From: Aplysia californica
Lineage: Eukaryota; Mollusca; Gastropoda; Aplysiida; Aplysiidae
Length of the DNA: 64,000 nucleotides
NCBI RefSeq assembly: GCF_000002075.1
Contig: NW_004797431.1
Location: 313,682-377,681, forward strand
Direction of reading: 5' to 3'
In this document: in pieces, positions 21,012-33,647 of the stretch
Numbering within the stretch: position 1 is the first letter of the stretch
How the letters are laid out: each line of letters begins with the position of its first letter
Translations under genes and position numbers: made by a program
The notes under the pieces: generated by a model
The model's database searches: none
Told to the model about the DNA's origin: nothing
The model's input: the letters and a program-made list of their open reading frames with translations, nothing else

Positions 21012-21690
21012 CTTTAGCCTTAAGGTACAAACACAGTGGATCGGCCTTTCACCCCTTTTCACCAACTAAAAAAAATGTGAGGAAAGGGAGGCGAATGGGA
21101 AGGGACCTTAAGCGACAGAGTGGATTCGCCCTCCTCCCCTCATCCTTTTCTTATTGCTCTGTGAAGCTGATGTTGCTGCATTAGTTAAAACTAGGATGTC
21201 AAATTTCACGTTGATATTAGGTTCCTAGAATCAATGAACTCCGAGAAACATTTACTTTTTGCAAATATCATTATTTAGTGGATGTTCTTAGAAATGACGA
21301 TTTTAAAAAAAAAATCTTATCTGAAAACGAAAGCTGTTGCATTCCAGCTTTTCCTCCAAAAGATTGGACCTTAAGTAAAAAAAACATTTTTTTAAAGTGA
21401 TGCCAGACAACACCTAACAATACCACTATGTACCCAGTGAGAACGAGCGAGGCGAATGAAGGCGGATGAAATTTAAGGGCAGATCTCAGTTGACGATCCC
21501 TCACTTTTTTTGGCAGTATGGGAGAGTGAAGCGAAAGGAACGAAAGGCGAACCCACTGTAGCGCGCGCAGCACATTAAAATTTGTTGATTAAAAACAACA
21601 TTCACCAAAAAAAAGGAGGCGGGGCGGATACCCCCCCCCCCCCCAAAAAAAAAAAAAAAAGTGGGGAAGGCGAATCCAGTGTTTGCACAT
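21012..21690. mobile_element. Inverted-repeat element, probable non-autonomous DNA transposon
   Basis: The left part 'acaaacacagtggatcggcc' (from about 21,020) is roughly repeated inverted at 21,665-21,688 (the reverse complement begins gcaaacactggattcgcctt). The motif 'ggcgaat' recurs several times inside in both orientations. A C14-A17 run (about 21,630-21,660) lies at its right end. It abuts the MITE that starts at 21,694. The identity is tentative. Confidence 0.45.
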
Positions 21691-21693
21691 TTG

Positions 21694-21916
21694 GAATTAC
21701 AAAGTTCTATCTTACATTTTTGGTCGTTTCGAGTTACATAGACCATGAAGTCAGAAACCAAATCTCTATCAAAATCGTAAGATTATTCACAGTCACAGTC
21801 GTTATCAAGATATTCAAAGAATAATTTTTTTTAAAGCTTGACATGAAGTGAAACTCAAAATCTTTTGTCAGACTCAAAACTAGGTACTGAGCAGATATAA
21901 CTTTGTAATTCTGAAG
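21694..21916. mobile_element. MITE copy 2 (same family as 13,606-13,842)
   Basis: Starts GAATTACAAAGTTCTATCT and ends with its near-complement 'cagatataactttgtaattc'. The interior shares 'agaccatga(g/a)gtcagaaa', 'atatcaagatattcaaagaa' and 'aaactcaaaa' with copy 1. More diverged than copy 1. Confidence 0.85.
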
Positions 21917-22064
21917 TAGCTACTGGTCTGCGATGAGGTCACAAGTTGAAATCCTGGTTGACTAAGTCTAAGGCCTTTTACACAAATTTTCTTCATTTTA
22001 CCCTATTGAGAATGTAAGGTAAAAGCAATTGAAGATTTTGTCACTGTCAGTATTGTCTTTGATT

Positions 22065-22225
22065 TAGTCATATTTTACGGCACTTGCAACACAATCAGGT
22101 CATTTAAGTGCTAAAGATTCGAGGTGTAACAAGAAAGTAACATACACAACAACAGGAGGAGAAATAAGGACAATAGACGTACGCCAGAAAAGAACAAGCA
22201 AACCACACCAGAGCACCTGCTAACT
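22065..22225 (+). repeat. SINE-like repeat, family A
   Basis: Shares 'cggcacttgcaacacaat', 'ggtcatttaagtgctaaaga', 'gaggtgtaac' and 'accacaccagagcacctgct' with the copies at 5,095 and 20,610. Confidence 0.6.
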
Positions 22226-22471
22226 ACCCACTATCGTATATTGTATTCGAGTGCCTGTAAGAGTACTAATACAGATAGACTAGATGCCGATAGAGGCTAC
22301 ATGTACTTTTTTACAGGGACATTTCGAGTAATCTATTATCATTAGTAGCAGTACTAAACAAGTGTAAAGTAAAATACGAACACAGCATAGACTTCAGTCC
22401 AGAATAAAAACAAAAATCAGCATTGAGGACATAATATGATGAAGAAAAATCCTTGCAATTTTCTGGTGATC

Positions 22472-22477
22472 TTTATT
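22472..22477 (-). terminator. Candidate polyadenylation signal, minus strand
   Basis: AATAAA on the minus strand (TTTATT on plus), with a second one at 22,669-22,674. Either could end a long SEC14L 3' transcript. Confidence 0.3.
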
Positions 22478-23809
22478 GCAAACCCATACTGTCCAGACGG
22501 GAGAAGAAAACAATTAGAAATAAAACACAATTAATATGAAAACAAAACACTTCAACAAAACAAAAACCCATTCAAGTAACTGAAATAAGGGCTTCATGAT
22601 ATGCGAAAAATAAAATATATCAGTTCAAGTTCAAGTTCAACAAACAATTTAGAAATAAGGCTTTTAGCTTTATTGTAATACTTGATAATAATGTGATACA
22701 ATAACGAGTTTGCAGTCTCCTTGGTTTCGTCTGAGGACATTCTCTTTCAATTCTGTCTTCAGTCTGTTCTGGTCTACAGAAAATGATCTACAAGGCAGAC
22801 AACTACATAGCAGTAGATGCCACTAACCTTTTTTTAAATACCACTGCATACAATACACAGTTTACGACAATATTCAAAAACAATGCCAGTGGATTAATTA
22901 AGCACATATCTTAAACCTAAAGAAAAAAAAGACAGTACTCTTTAAATGCAAAAAAGACTACCTTGGCACGGGTACCAGCCCCATTTTCTCAAGAGTCTCA
23001 CTAAGCACTAAGCTCAGACTTGCATGGACTATTAGTATTACCTACCTGATCAATAAAATTGAGATGCAAATTAAAGCCTTAATCAACTCAAACTAAGACT
23101 ACACCAAAATGAAGAAGAATAAAAGAGGGAAGATCTAAAAAACGCAAACCAACCCCCCCAGATTCTGCAAAGGTAAAGAAATCTTCCAGGCCACCAGAGA
23201 AAGGGTTTTATATGAAAGTGTGTGTGTGGGGGGGGGGGGGGGGGGGGAAGAGATAATAATTATCACAATGACGACTAGGTCCAACTGGGTGAATGTTGTG
23301 GCGTTTTTACAGACAATTTCACCAACTGTCACCACCCCAGGAGGCTCTCAAGCCTTAGAAGCAAGTATATTTATAAGCACGTTCAAGATGATGTTTTTCT
23401 TCCCCTTTGAACATACAAGAAAGAGCTCAACATTGAAGGAGTAATGACTTGTTTAAGTCATTTCCAGACAAGGTTGAGGTGGCCAATTTGAGTGGCTGTT
23501 TCATCCTGGTGGGAATAATACGGCCAGCTGACTAGTGCTTCCGTCTTGAAATACTGAGTCAATAACATGCCTACACGTTCTTCTGGCAGAACATGTTCAT
23601 ACAATGTCTTTACTAAATATATGTTCAAGTTTTATAGAAGTAAAAAGTACAATTGAAATAGTGACAAAAATTAGAAAAAACCAGTACAATTAAAAAAAGA
23701 CACTCACATAGGCCAGCATTTCCGAGCATGTTGTGTGAAAAATGGGAGCTTTGGAAATAATATTGTGATGAGAATTTGTTCTTATTTTATTCAAGAATGT
23801 GTGTGCCTA

Positions 23810-23812
23810 TGC

Positions 23813-23876
<64 letters not shown>

Positions 23877-23935
23877 ATGTCTGTGTCTGCGTGTGTGTCT
23901 GTGTGAGTGTGTATGTCTGTGTGTATACAATACAT
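23810..23935. repeat. (GT)n microsatellite
   Basis: Pure GT for about 57 bases, then degenerate GT-rich sequence. Confidence 0.95.
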
Positions 23936-24570
23936 GTGAGTGAACATAGCAGAGTGAATACAAAGGTACTCAAACAATATTATACGAAATATATGCCCCT
24001 ACTTGTCTCAGGTTCAGTAAACTTTGGTTTGTTTTGATGAGATAATGTAGCCCAATGAGCTTGTGAAATGTTGGTCTGAGCAGGAAGTGACAAAAAAAAG
24101 AAAGAAAAAAAAAAGGACTATGTTTGTGGAGGACTAGAGGGGTAAGAGTAACATTAGTAACAACAACTTGGAAACTGTACAATGTATCATGCCTAATCTC
24201 TCGTGGTAAACAACAAGAAACAACAGAAATCGTGCAGGATATCCGGCCATAAGAGGAGCATTCCTCGCAACAACACAGAACGCTTCTAGCGCATGTGTGC
24301 ATCACTTGATCGTACTAAGGTTGTCAGCTTCATCCTGTGTTGCGATGTGACCTCAGTCACAAAGCCCAACCAAGAACCGTTGAGAATAAATCACAGAAAA
24401 GGGATTTCAACATACACACCCTATTTACTTGACTGATTCAGACACAACACACATAGGCCTACCACACTTCCTTACCACGAAACACATATCATACTTGACC
24501 AACCTATCCACACATGCCCCCCCCCAACCATGTATGATCGATTCAAACACACATCCCATAAAATGAATTA

Positions 24571-24985
24571 CTGTATACACTCGCTTATGAGTGAATTTCT
24601 TTTTTAGATGAGGTCCAAAAGTATACTCCCTGAATTATAGAGCTAAAATCGGCCCCAACAAAGGAGAAGTAATGCCCAATACTACTTCTGATTAAATACA
24701 AATCTGGATATTAAGCCACATCATGATATCTTGCTTGGATTACCTGCCACTCCAGTCTTAGAGATTAAATCAATTTCAATGCAACAACAAACAATTCTCA
24801 AAAGTATAGATGCCTTATATTTCATGCATGACTATTATGTGATGTCATGCATGATGAACCCCTCCATCATGCCAGAAATTCATCCCCATATTATGTGCAC
24901 AACTTACAAAATTAGGCCAATTTTGGACTCGAAGGTGTACCTTCCATATTATACACAAGGTCATGTTATAAGCGAGTATATACAG
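24571..24985. mobile_element. TA-flanked MITE
   Basis: The left end CTGTATACACTCGCTTATGA and inverted right end CTGTATATACTCGCTTATAA agree at 18 of 20 bases. TA lies on both sides (24,569-24,570 and 24,986-24,987), as expected for Tc1/mariner-superfamily insertions. 415 bases, non-coding. Confidence 0.85.
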
Positions 24986-24999
24986 TAGTCGTAAAAACA

Positions 25000-25092
25000 C
25001 TAGCACGCAAGAGTCCCCTGGCCTTCTCCAGCCTCTTCGGCAACGTGGATAACAGACACTTGCTCCTCAGGCACAGGTGGAAGTGGTAACAT
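25000..25092 (-). CDS. Candidate terminal coding exon, 30 residues, unrecognised
   Basis: On the minus strand a good acceptor (tttctttag) is followed at once by an open frame that starts MLPLPPVPEEQVSVIHVAEE, ends GQGTLAC and stops at 25,000-25,002. Third-position composition looks coding, in contrast to the surroundings. It may be an alternative 3' exon of the SEC14L gene or the end of a separate gene. Its phase (0) does not fit the last certain SEC14L exon directly (phase 2), so a missing exon or a different gene would be needed. Confidence 0.35.
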   Translation of the reverse strand: MLPLPPVPEEQVSVIHVAEEAGEGQGTLAC

Positions 25093-26525
25093 CTAAAGAA
25101 AAACTAATCACTTCCAAGTGTAAGCTACAAAAGTCTCACAACATCATCACTGTTGAGTGGTCAGCATAGAAGAAATGTAGTAAACATAAAACAAGTAGTC
25201 GTGAAAGAAGTAATATTGAGTTTCCAGCTGAAAAGAAAGAAAAATTTATTCTTTTTTGTTGTACACCTTGTTTTCAGGAAATGACAATAAATGTAGCCTA
25301 CCATTACCAAAACTTTTACTTCCCCTTGACAAAAGGTAGATAATTTACAAGGTGGTCTGCATCAGCCCCAGCTGTCAAAGCCAAACTGGACAAAGTGAAA
25401 GGGATACAAAATCCCAGTATACATAAGACACTCAATAGACATTTCCTCTTTGGAATCTCCTCAATCTTTCTGTGTGTTGTGTGAAGAATTGTGTTTTGGC
25501 AAGTGTTTTACGGCGCTCACAGCTGCGAAAGGTCATATCAGCACTGGTGAAGAGTTATACTCCAACAGACACCTTCACACAGAAAGTGCAAAAGTTATCA
25601 ACTCTACATTATCAGCAGAGATGCAACTTTTCTTCTTAAAAGTATACACCAAATATATATAATATAAATATATATGTGAAAAGTTCTAATCTCCAACTAG
25701 AAACTCTCTACACTTAAACTTATCCCTTTTTACTCTTTTCAGCTGCACAACATTGGTATGGGAAAAACCACTAGGCAATAAAATACAGGATTAAATGCAT
25801 GCTGATTATATCAAAGAAAAAATATGCCCTTTGCTTACAAGCCCAGCTTGAAAGCATGGCAGGCAATGTATCAGTAATAACAATCACACGTCAAAAATGC
25901 ATGAAAGATGTAGAAAACACAAGTCAGACCTCTTACAGCTGTGACTCAAAGTTTGGGAATCAAATGAATTTTAACTGTACAAGACAAAATTCTTGGGTAA
26001 GTAATATCACGGACTCACCGACAGAATTTTCAAAATTGAAAAAAAATTCTCAGACACTACTTGTAAACAAGTTTTGGCTTTGAGAAGACAACACTATTTA
26101 AGGTTTAAAAAAAAAAGGATATTCAAAACAAAAAGATCACATCTCCTTGTCTCCAGAAAATCACATAAAATCATCGAGAAAAACAATCATCATAGAGGAT
26201 AGAAGAATTCCAACCAAAAACGCCAGATCACATAAAGATGTATTGCCAGTCTGAGGCAAAAAAGTCAGTGTTAGTTTTAGTTTTAAAAAGTTTTACACAA
26301 AAGAGTTATTTGTTATGATGGGTGTGATAAGGAAGTGATGTAAAATAAGGGTGTTAGCCTTCAGTTCTTAAACTCAAAGAAGTAAACAGTAGGTTAATTC
26401 ACAAAGTGAAGGTAGTTGTTTTTTTCTTGGGTTTTTTTCTGAACGAGATATGAACTATCCAAACAATAAGTAAACAGGCAGTAAAAAGTTTATGTGTTCC
26501 TAGGAATTTACAAATCGGGGCGGTT

Positions 26526-26964
26526 GTGCGTTTTAACGATTGTATAATTGCACGGCAATCTTAAAATTGCCCTGACATTTTAACGATCGTATAATTGTAT
26601 CATGCTTGTGAGTTCTTCAGTTTCATATATCTTAATTTTAATTTTCACATTTTTACACTTTTGAAAATACATGTGAATGTTCCTTGATGTGAGTAAAAGA
26701 AAAAAGATGGAAGTGAATTTTTAAAAAATAATTTCAAAAATACAAAATAAATTAGATGTAAATTCTACTTTGTGAACTTGAGTTTGATACCCAGCATTGT
26801 GTTATTCTTGTGGACTCTTCAGTTTCATATTTTAATTTTAATTTTCATATTTTTATACTTTTGAAAATATATGAATAAAGATGGAAGTGAATTTTTTTTT
26901 TTTTTTATTATTTCAAAAATATAAAATATGATTGCTGCACAATTATACAATCGTTAAAACGTGC
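26526..26964. mobile_element. AT-rich MITE with 35-base inverted ends and internal duplication
   Basis: 26,526-26,560 (contains GCGTTTTAACGATTGTATAA) pairs with 26,930-26,964 in inverted orientation with about three mismatches. A second inner TTTTAACGAT motif lies at 26,579. The interior holds two direct copies (about 26,605-26,750 and 26,808-26,930) sharing 'ttcagtttcatat', 'acttttgaaaata' and 'agatggaagtgaattttt'. No coding. Confidence 0.8.
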
Positions 26965-27194
26965 AGCGTGCACTGATCGTTAAATTGTGTGAAACATATG
27001 TACTTAATTTCTTAACGTTAGATTCAGAACTGTTAAGTTTACTTTCATAAAGACTCAGAAAGCCAAAAAAAAACAACATAGAAGTATATAACCAGTCATC
27101 ACTGACTAATGTTGAACAACCAGCTGTTTGAATAAATTGAACAGTTACAAGAATACCAATGAATAGAAACCAAATCTTTTAACATAGCTTGTTT

Positions 27195-27482
27195 ACTCTT
27201 TATCTCCGAGGGGGGTAAACCCACAATGCCGGGGCCCTTTTTTGGTACTAAATCTAAAAATGACAAAAACGTCACTAAATAGGTCATTAAATCTAAACTT
27301 GCGAACCTATTATGATAGTACTTCATCTAATGAATGAACTTCCGTTGAAAGAAACCTGTTTTCGGCAATTGCCGAAAAGTAATTTGATGTCGAAGTCGTC
27401 GAAAAGGAATGTGCCCAAGCCACTGTCAGCGGCTCACCGGCAAAACAGTTCTGACCACGAGCCGCTGGGGGAGATAAAGAGT
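27195..27482. mobile_element. TTAA-flanked MITE (copy 1)
   Basis: Inverted ends ACTCTTTATCTCC (27,195-27,207) and GGAGATAAAGAGT (27,470-27,482). TTAA on the right (27,482-27,485) and a decayed TTTA on the left suggest piggyBac-like TTAA targeting. The interior has 'cggcaattgccg'. A diverged second copy is at 55,785-56,070. Confidence 0.8.
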
Positions 27483-28084
27483 TAATACATGTACTTGTTT
27501 ATATGGTAATAAGAGATGAAAAAAATGTTGTTTTCACATTACTAACAATGTGATCACTACTCGCTTATTAGCTCGGCTAAAAATATGGCCACTCCCATAC
27601 GGGCATATATGTGATGAGTGTAAACAGTGTTAAATATGTGGAAAACTAGACCTATTATTTCATTTACAATTTTGTTACCATGCATACACTGCTTGCACAG
27701 TATTGGGTCAACTCACCCTTTTAGGCAATCTAAAAATATTCATACCATATATCTATACACTGCCTTTTAAAAATGTGTCTTACTAGATTAATAAATGTCT
27801 TCTAAAATTATTGCCAGTGAATAGTACATCAACAACTAAATCCATTTGTCAACCAAACTTTATAAAAACAAAGTACTGAGAGGCACAGACAAAAAAAGTT
27901 GGACCTTAAACATGTCAACTTTGAAACAATAGGCAAAAGAAGCTGCCCTTGTGAAAGGTAACTAGGTGAGAAGCAGCAGCCTCATGCACTGAGCTGAACA
28001 CACACAGAGAGGAATATCACGTGATCCAAAGGAATAAATTCATCACTCTGGCCATTGTGACAACCACTACAACATTTCTTGTTT

Positions 28085-28130
28085 TGTTTTAGTAGAGGTT
28101 TTACGGCGCTCGCAACTGCATAAGCTACAA
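28085..28130 (+). repeat. SINE-like family A, 5' fragment
   Basis: 'gttttagtagaggttttacggcgctcgcaactgcataag' block (read in parts), matching 25,495-25,560 and the inverted copy at 52,140-52,200. Confidence 0.5.
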
Positions 28131-28239
28131 TATTTCTCCCTTGCCAAATACTTCAGTTTTCTCAAAATGCACCTGGTAGTTTAATGTATGTATCCCAGAG
28201 CCTGAGCAATACCAATACACCAATAGGCTGTAAAAACAA

Positions 28240-28600
28240 GTACTTCATTTAGTTGATTGTTCTCTATAAGAATTCTTGCAAAAGCCAAGAGTCTCTAATA
28301 TCGAAAAGACTCAACTTCTCTGGACTGGTAATGTCATAAGAATGCCTGACCACAGAATCACAAAGGCAGCATTCTGTTCTGATCTGCCTTCAGGGAAGTG
28401 TTAAGTTAAGACATTTTTTTAAAAAGTGCTGTAAAGGCACCCTGAAAATGTCTCTGAAGGACTTCAGCATTAAGCCTTTGACATGGGAGAGCCAAGTTCC
28501 CGAAAGACTCAGTTAAAGAGCAACAAATCACATGAGGCTTCAAGAATAAGAAATGCTGAGGCCAAAAGAGAAGCTGGCAAACTGTGCATACCCACAAGTG
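28240..28600 (+). mobile_element. LINE 3' fragment
   Basis: Plus-strand translation contains QLLWTGNVIRMPDHRITKAA, then (after disruption) KGTLKMSLKDFSIKPLTWE and a basic tail. Same post-RT region and family as 5,490-5,830, opposite strand, and frame-broken. Confidence 0.75.
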
Positions 28601-31600
28601 GAAATTTAACTTTTAAATGCTCAAAATGAGGCAAACTCTTCTCCACCAGAATTTGTCTCATTGGCCGTAGCTTAAAGGGGCTCACAAGTCAGGTCTACGG
28701 CCTCGGGGACCGATTTTCACTCACTCTTGAGCGCTTTTTACTTTTGGTATTTTTGCAATCCCTCATTCAGTCTAGATTTTATTGACACTAGTCGCTGAGT
28801 GAGTAACATAAACAGAATTCAATTTCACTGGGTTTTATGTTGTGTACTAGCATTTTCTATGCTTAACCTTGTTTTTCTCAAAACACATTTTTTCACCACT
28901 TTTTGCTGGCATGTGCCGGGGGTTTTTTTCTCCACCATTTTTTTAAATTTCCCAACACAGAGACTTGAAATTTGGCATGTAGAGGGGAAAATAGTTTGTA
29001 CTCATAGTGGGTTGGTTGATATTGTACATTTTGCTTTAGAATTGTTTTTACAATGTTTTTTCCATGCCAAAAATATTTTTTAAAGATCAAATTCAATATC
29101 CCAACTTTGAGAACAATTCTGGATACTTTCTAAGTATAGTATCAAAAATCAAAATAGCCAGCTGCAAACATCTACTGATTTGTGACCTTTTGCAAGTTAC
29201 AGAATTTTAAAAAGTTAAAAACTATAGAAATGATGGAGAAAAAAAATGCAATCCAATTTTCAAGATGGCCACCGTTTCCATGGCAACGGCTTACGTAATC
29301 GAGTGTGCCAGCAGTTGAACATGAATCTTTTGTCTCATACTTACTGCCTGTGACAAAAGTTGTTTCAGTTTGTCTTTAGTAAAAATGTTGTCCCTTAAGC
29401 CACAAGTTATCTTTATTTTTTCTATTTTGATCAAGAATTATTCTCCTCTGCAGATGCATTGGAAATTATATATTGACAAATGAACTATCATTATTATAAT
29501 TTATTACTATTACTATTATTATTAATATTATTATTATTATCATTATTATAGGAATTCAGGGGCATGAATGTAAGTGCATTAATAAAGATGAATTTAATGT
29601 GAGGATTCAACATGAAAAGAGGATTATGAGTGGAGTGGATGGAATGGGGTTTGAGAGAGCAAGCCTCGATAGTTGACAATGGGCACATTGGGATTACAAG
29701 AACTTCAATGAAGACTTATCCTTACGGAAAGTTTGCATGTACATCAACTGTGAACATTTGTACACATATCAACAGTGAACATAAATAAACTGGTTTGCAT
29801 GGACTTGTGCTTTACTGGCCTCCCAAATTGTTCAACAAGTACAGGAGATGTTTACTACAAAATTGTTAGGTTCAACAAATTTCATCTATCATTCCTGGAG
29901 AAAAAAAAAAGACATCAGGAAAGTGACAATCTCATACACACATTTCAAGTAATTTGAAACATTTTCAATATCACATATAGTTGTACAAAGCCCTTTTACT
30001 CAACTCTGATTCTTACAGAGAGTGCTGGAAAATTCTGAAGGTAAAATAATGGAAAGTCTGAAATAAGAAGATCCTATCTTCTCAGATCATTCTTTCTTCC
30101 AAGCAGACACGACATACAACAATCAATGTTTCTTCCAAATAAACAGTACACATACACAAGCAAGTCACCATTAAGATGACTCAATGTATTACTTTTCAAG
30201 ATTCATGAAAGAACTCTCTCACCACAGACAAAAAATACCTCTGATCCATCAAGAGGAAAAATGCATTTTTATTCTAAAAACAAATGTTAGCAGATCAGCA
30301 GTGCTGCATAAATCTATAACTGACCAAAAATTATAAAGATGTAGATACACATTGCATTTGAAAAAATGGTCCATAAACTGCGAAAATGGAAATGTACATA
30401 AGGGTGGATTTATCCTCCTGGGAGTGTTTTTTAAATTCAAATTCCTGGCTCATACATGCAGATGGACAGACAAAAATCAGCGTCCAACATAGCAACCAAG
30501 ATGATGTTTTTGTTGCTTGCAACCTTTTTGCTATTTCTGCTAGGTGAAAATATATATGTGACCTCAATGGAGCAGTATCCTATTAGCTAAACAATATAAA
30601 CAATCAAAGTTGTAAAAAGTGAATGCTCGCCAGTCTATGGGGGACACTTTAACTACTGCAAATGAAATTTAGCAATTGATTGGCTGGCTGTTCAATTGAT
30701 CTTTTCAGAAAGTAATCATCAAAGTGCACACTGATATTAGCAGAAAAATAGACGTGAAGTGTTACCTCTCTGAAAATGGCGAACTGGTGAACCAATGTGT
30801 TAGTTTAAGTATATACTACATTCTCCATTACCTATAACATACATATATTTATATTATTGTACATATATCTGGGAATTGACTAGAAAGAAAAGAAACAATA
30901 CAAATGCATTGATCAGTGGTCTGAGTGTCTTCAGTAAGGAATTCTACCAACTCATTTCACATAGAGGAGTATACCACAATAGGCCTACAGACTAGTAGCA
31001 TTTTATCCTATTGAGATCCATTTGTAATATCTGAGGGTTATCACCAGGATGTTTACCGCTCACACACAGATCAACAGAGACCTATCGCTTGCATTCAAAA
31101 TCTGTAAAGCACAGCTTCAAAACTTCCATCCTCTCAAGCTCTTTACTAACATTTACAACTACTCCCTTGGTGTTGATTCACATGATCAATTTTGTGCATA
31201 ACACCAAGACCAATGTAATAGGCATGAAAGCAAAAAGAAAATTGGGAAAAATTATGAAATGTTCAGCATTGCAACATAGAGAATGACAAAAGATTGAATT
31301 GAAATCAAAGAAGACATATCTATGTGAAAGAGACTACATGGTTTTTGTAGTTGTACTCATACAGAGGCACCAACTGGCTAGAAAAAAAAATACTAAAATG
31401 TTCAGACACTGTATGAAAACATGCACATGGGGACTCAAAAATTGTGGATCATATTGCCTGATACAACTTGAGTCGCTCAACACTATTCTAAAATAAAATG
31501 CAATATCTAAACAATTTCAGAAATCTAAACTTCCAAATTTATCCACGGAATTGGCACCTCTGTATAAGACGAGAAGAATAAGTTCCTCTCTTAACTAGCC

Positions 31601-32216
31601 ACAAACAAGCATGAGCAAACATTGGCTTGTCTCAAAGAACTTTTAGTGTCTTAAAGAACAAAATCACAACACCAAGTCAATATAAAGATGTTCACATAGT
31701 GCTCGCCGAAAGGGGGAACAGATCAAATTTTAAGGAAAAAAAGTTACAGCTGTGGTCTTCTAACTTTTCCAAAAATTACACATTCCCTCACATTTATTAT
31801 AGAGCTCTACAGGCAACAAAAAATCTGCACAAAGAAAACTGAAGGAAGATTAAAATCTTTGGTCACTGGACAGATCCATATAAAGCAAGACCAAGGAGCA
31901 AAGAGGTCCTGAGTTTCAAACATGATCGTCAAAGGGATTTCATGGGAATGGAACATACAAAAAAGCTACAGGGGAGTAGTTCTTGTCTCTGAATTGAACA
32001 TATACATACAGAAGCTGGGGTAAAGAAAGTTAAAGGGAAAAACAAAACAATCAGAAGTAGTTAAATGTCTATAAAAGTAATATCTAACTGATAAACATAT
32101 CAATGTCTGAAAGAAAAAAAGCATGATCTAAACACAAGCAGTTGAAAAGAGGCCAAAATTTTTTCCTGAGTCCCAAATGGCTATCAACAGTAACCTTTTG
32201 CAGGGTAAACCAGAAT

Positions 32217-32460
32217 GGTGGTGTGGTGTTCTCCAAGTAGGAGTGCGGTGTGTTATGTGTAGGAGTGCGGTGTGTTATGTGTAGGAGTGTGGTGTGCTCC
32301 GAGTTGGAGTTGGAGTGTGGTTAGCTCCACGCAGGAGTGTGGTGTGTTCTGAGCAGGAGAGTGGTGTGTTCCGAGCAGACCTATGAGCATGGTGTGATCT
32401 GAGCAGGAGTGTGATGTGCTCTGTGTAGGAGATGGTGTGTTCTTAGTAGGAATGTGGTTC
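32217..32460 (+). repeat. Degenerate GT-rich minisatellite, unit about 21-24 bases
   Basis: About ten copies of the theme (g)taggagtg(c/t)ggtgtgttat/ctcc; the first two copies are nearly identical and later ones are diverged. Confidence 0.85.
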
Positions 32461-32564
32461 CCCTAATAAAAGGTATAAGTATTGAAATCTGCAAGTTATC
32501 ACATCCGACAGCATCATACACATGACCGCAGGGTCAGTAAGTAAATTTTGACTAATGTCGTTTG

Positions 32565-32765
32565 TCAACGTTTTTTACACTACTTCAATACAAATTAGAT
32601 CACTTCATGAAAACGATGCCTCAATCCAGTTCAGGTCCAACCAGAACTAACTGGGGTACTACATCCTAGGAGAAAGATGGAGATATTTCACAAAATATTG
32701 TCCCCACAAGGGAACCAAACTTGCATCTTTCATTTGCAAGGTGGAGGTACAATAATTATCAGAAT
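32565..32765 (-). repeat. tRNA-related SINE (family B), decayed
   Basis: Shares 'gagaaagatggagatattt', 'ggaaccaaacttgcatctt' (B-box-like in inverted sense) and 'gaggtacaataattat' layout with the other family B copies. Confidence 0.5.
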
Positions 32766-33647
32766 AAAGCTAAACTAATGAAATGACAAAACCAAAGTTT
32801 TCTGAAAAAATAAAAAATTATGGCATGATTCATGAAAACAAATTTCAACCAAAAAAAAACTTTGTTTAACATAAACAGTTTCGATTAACACAAACTGCGC
32901 ACATAAACTTGTGGAAAATTTTGCGAAAAAGTGAAGACGGCTTAACTAGGGAGCGGGATAAAGAGTGCCCACCTCATAACTTGAAAGAGCAGAGGAATGT
33001 AGGACTAATATGATTAGAACAGTCAATTACTGGACAATTATAGTAGCTTCATCCAGACGGTCCATCATTATACTCGGATGAATCATTTACTAATAACAGT
33101 AATAAGAATGCAGAAATATTTCAATTGGGGGGAGGGGGAGAAGATAAAAGATAACCAAGAAAGGACTTTGGGTGGCAAGCAGCCTTTTTCCTGTTTGTTT
33201 TCACCGACATTTGAATTTAGAATTTAAAATGCTGCAAATTTTGTAGGAACGTCTAAATACAAAGTGCCAATTGGTAGGAATGAGCAGGGTTAAAAAAAAC
33301 TAATTAATAAACCCCTGGGCATATATGTAAGAAAAAGTATATATTTACTATACGATCATAACACACACATTAACAGTAGTGAGGCTCTCATGATCAGAAC
33401 AGATCATAGATGGTCACTCAAGTTAGGCAGTACATAGCCTCATATAAATATACCACCCAACACAGTCATAACATGCATTCATAGCTGGTTCAAAGTGTAT
33501 TTTTTAAAATGTACTGGCATATCCAGTTTAATAAAGGACACACTAACCGCACTTCATTCAGATTCATAAAAAATATCTACTAGCCTTCCAACAACATACA
33601 CAGATTAAAAAGTAAAGGTTATACAGAAAACCAACTAGTGCATTTGG

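Larger units (their letters stand above)
22445..24999 (-). other. Possible 3' UTR / 3' flank of the minus-strand gene
   Basis: AT-rich non-coding sequence downstream (minus strand) of the candidate exon at 25,000-25,092. Minus-strand AATAAA signals lie at 22,669-22,674 and 22,472-22,477. It holds a G-run (about 23,228-23,247), a GT microsatellite (23,816-23,872) and an inverted-repeat element (24,571-24,985). Whether it is transcribed is unknown. Confidence 0.3.
25093..33647 (-). other. Intron or intergenic interval, repeats only
   Basis: Apart from the MITEs at 26.5 and 27.2 kb, LINE fragment at 28.2 kb, (ATT)n at about 29,500-29,550 and the GT-rich minisatellite at 32.2 kb, I see no conserved exon. 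The many short reading frames are AT-rich and unconvincing. Confidence 0.6.

Noticed and set aside
28668-29402. Possible inverted ends (GCTTAAAGGGGC / GCTTAAGGGAC)
   Set aside because: Only about ten imperfect bases match over 730 bases; not enough for an element.
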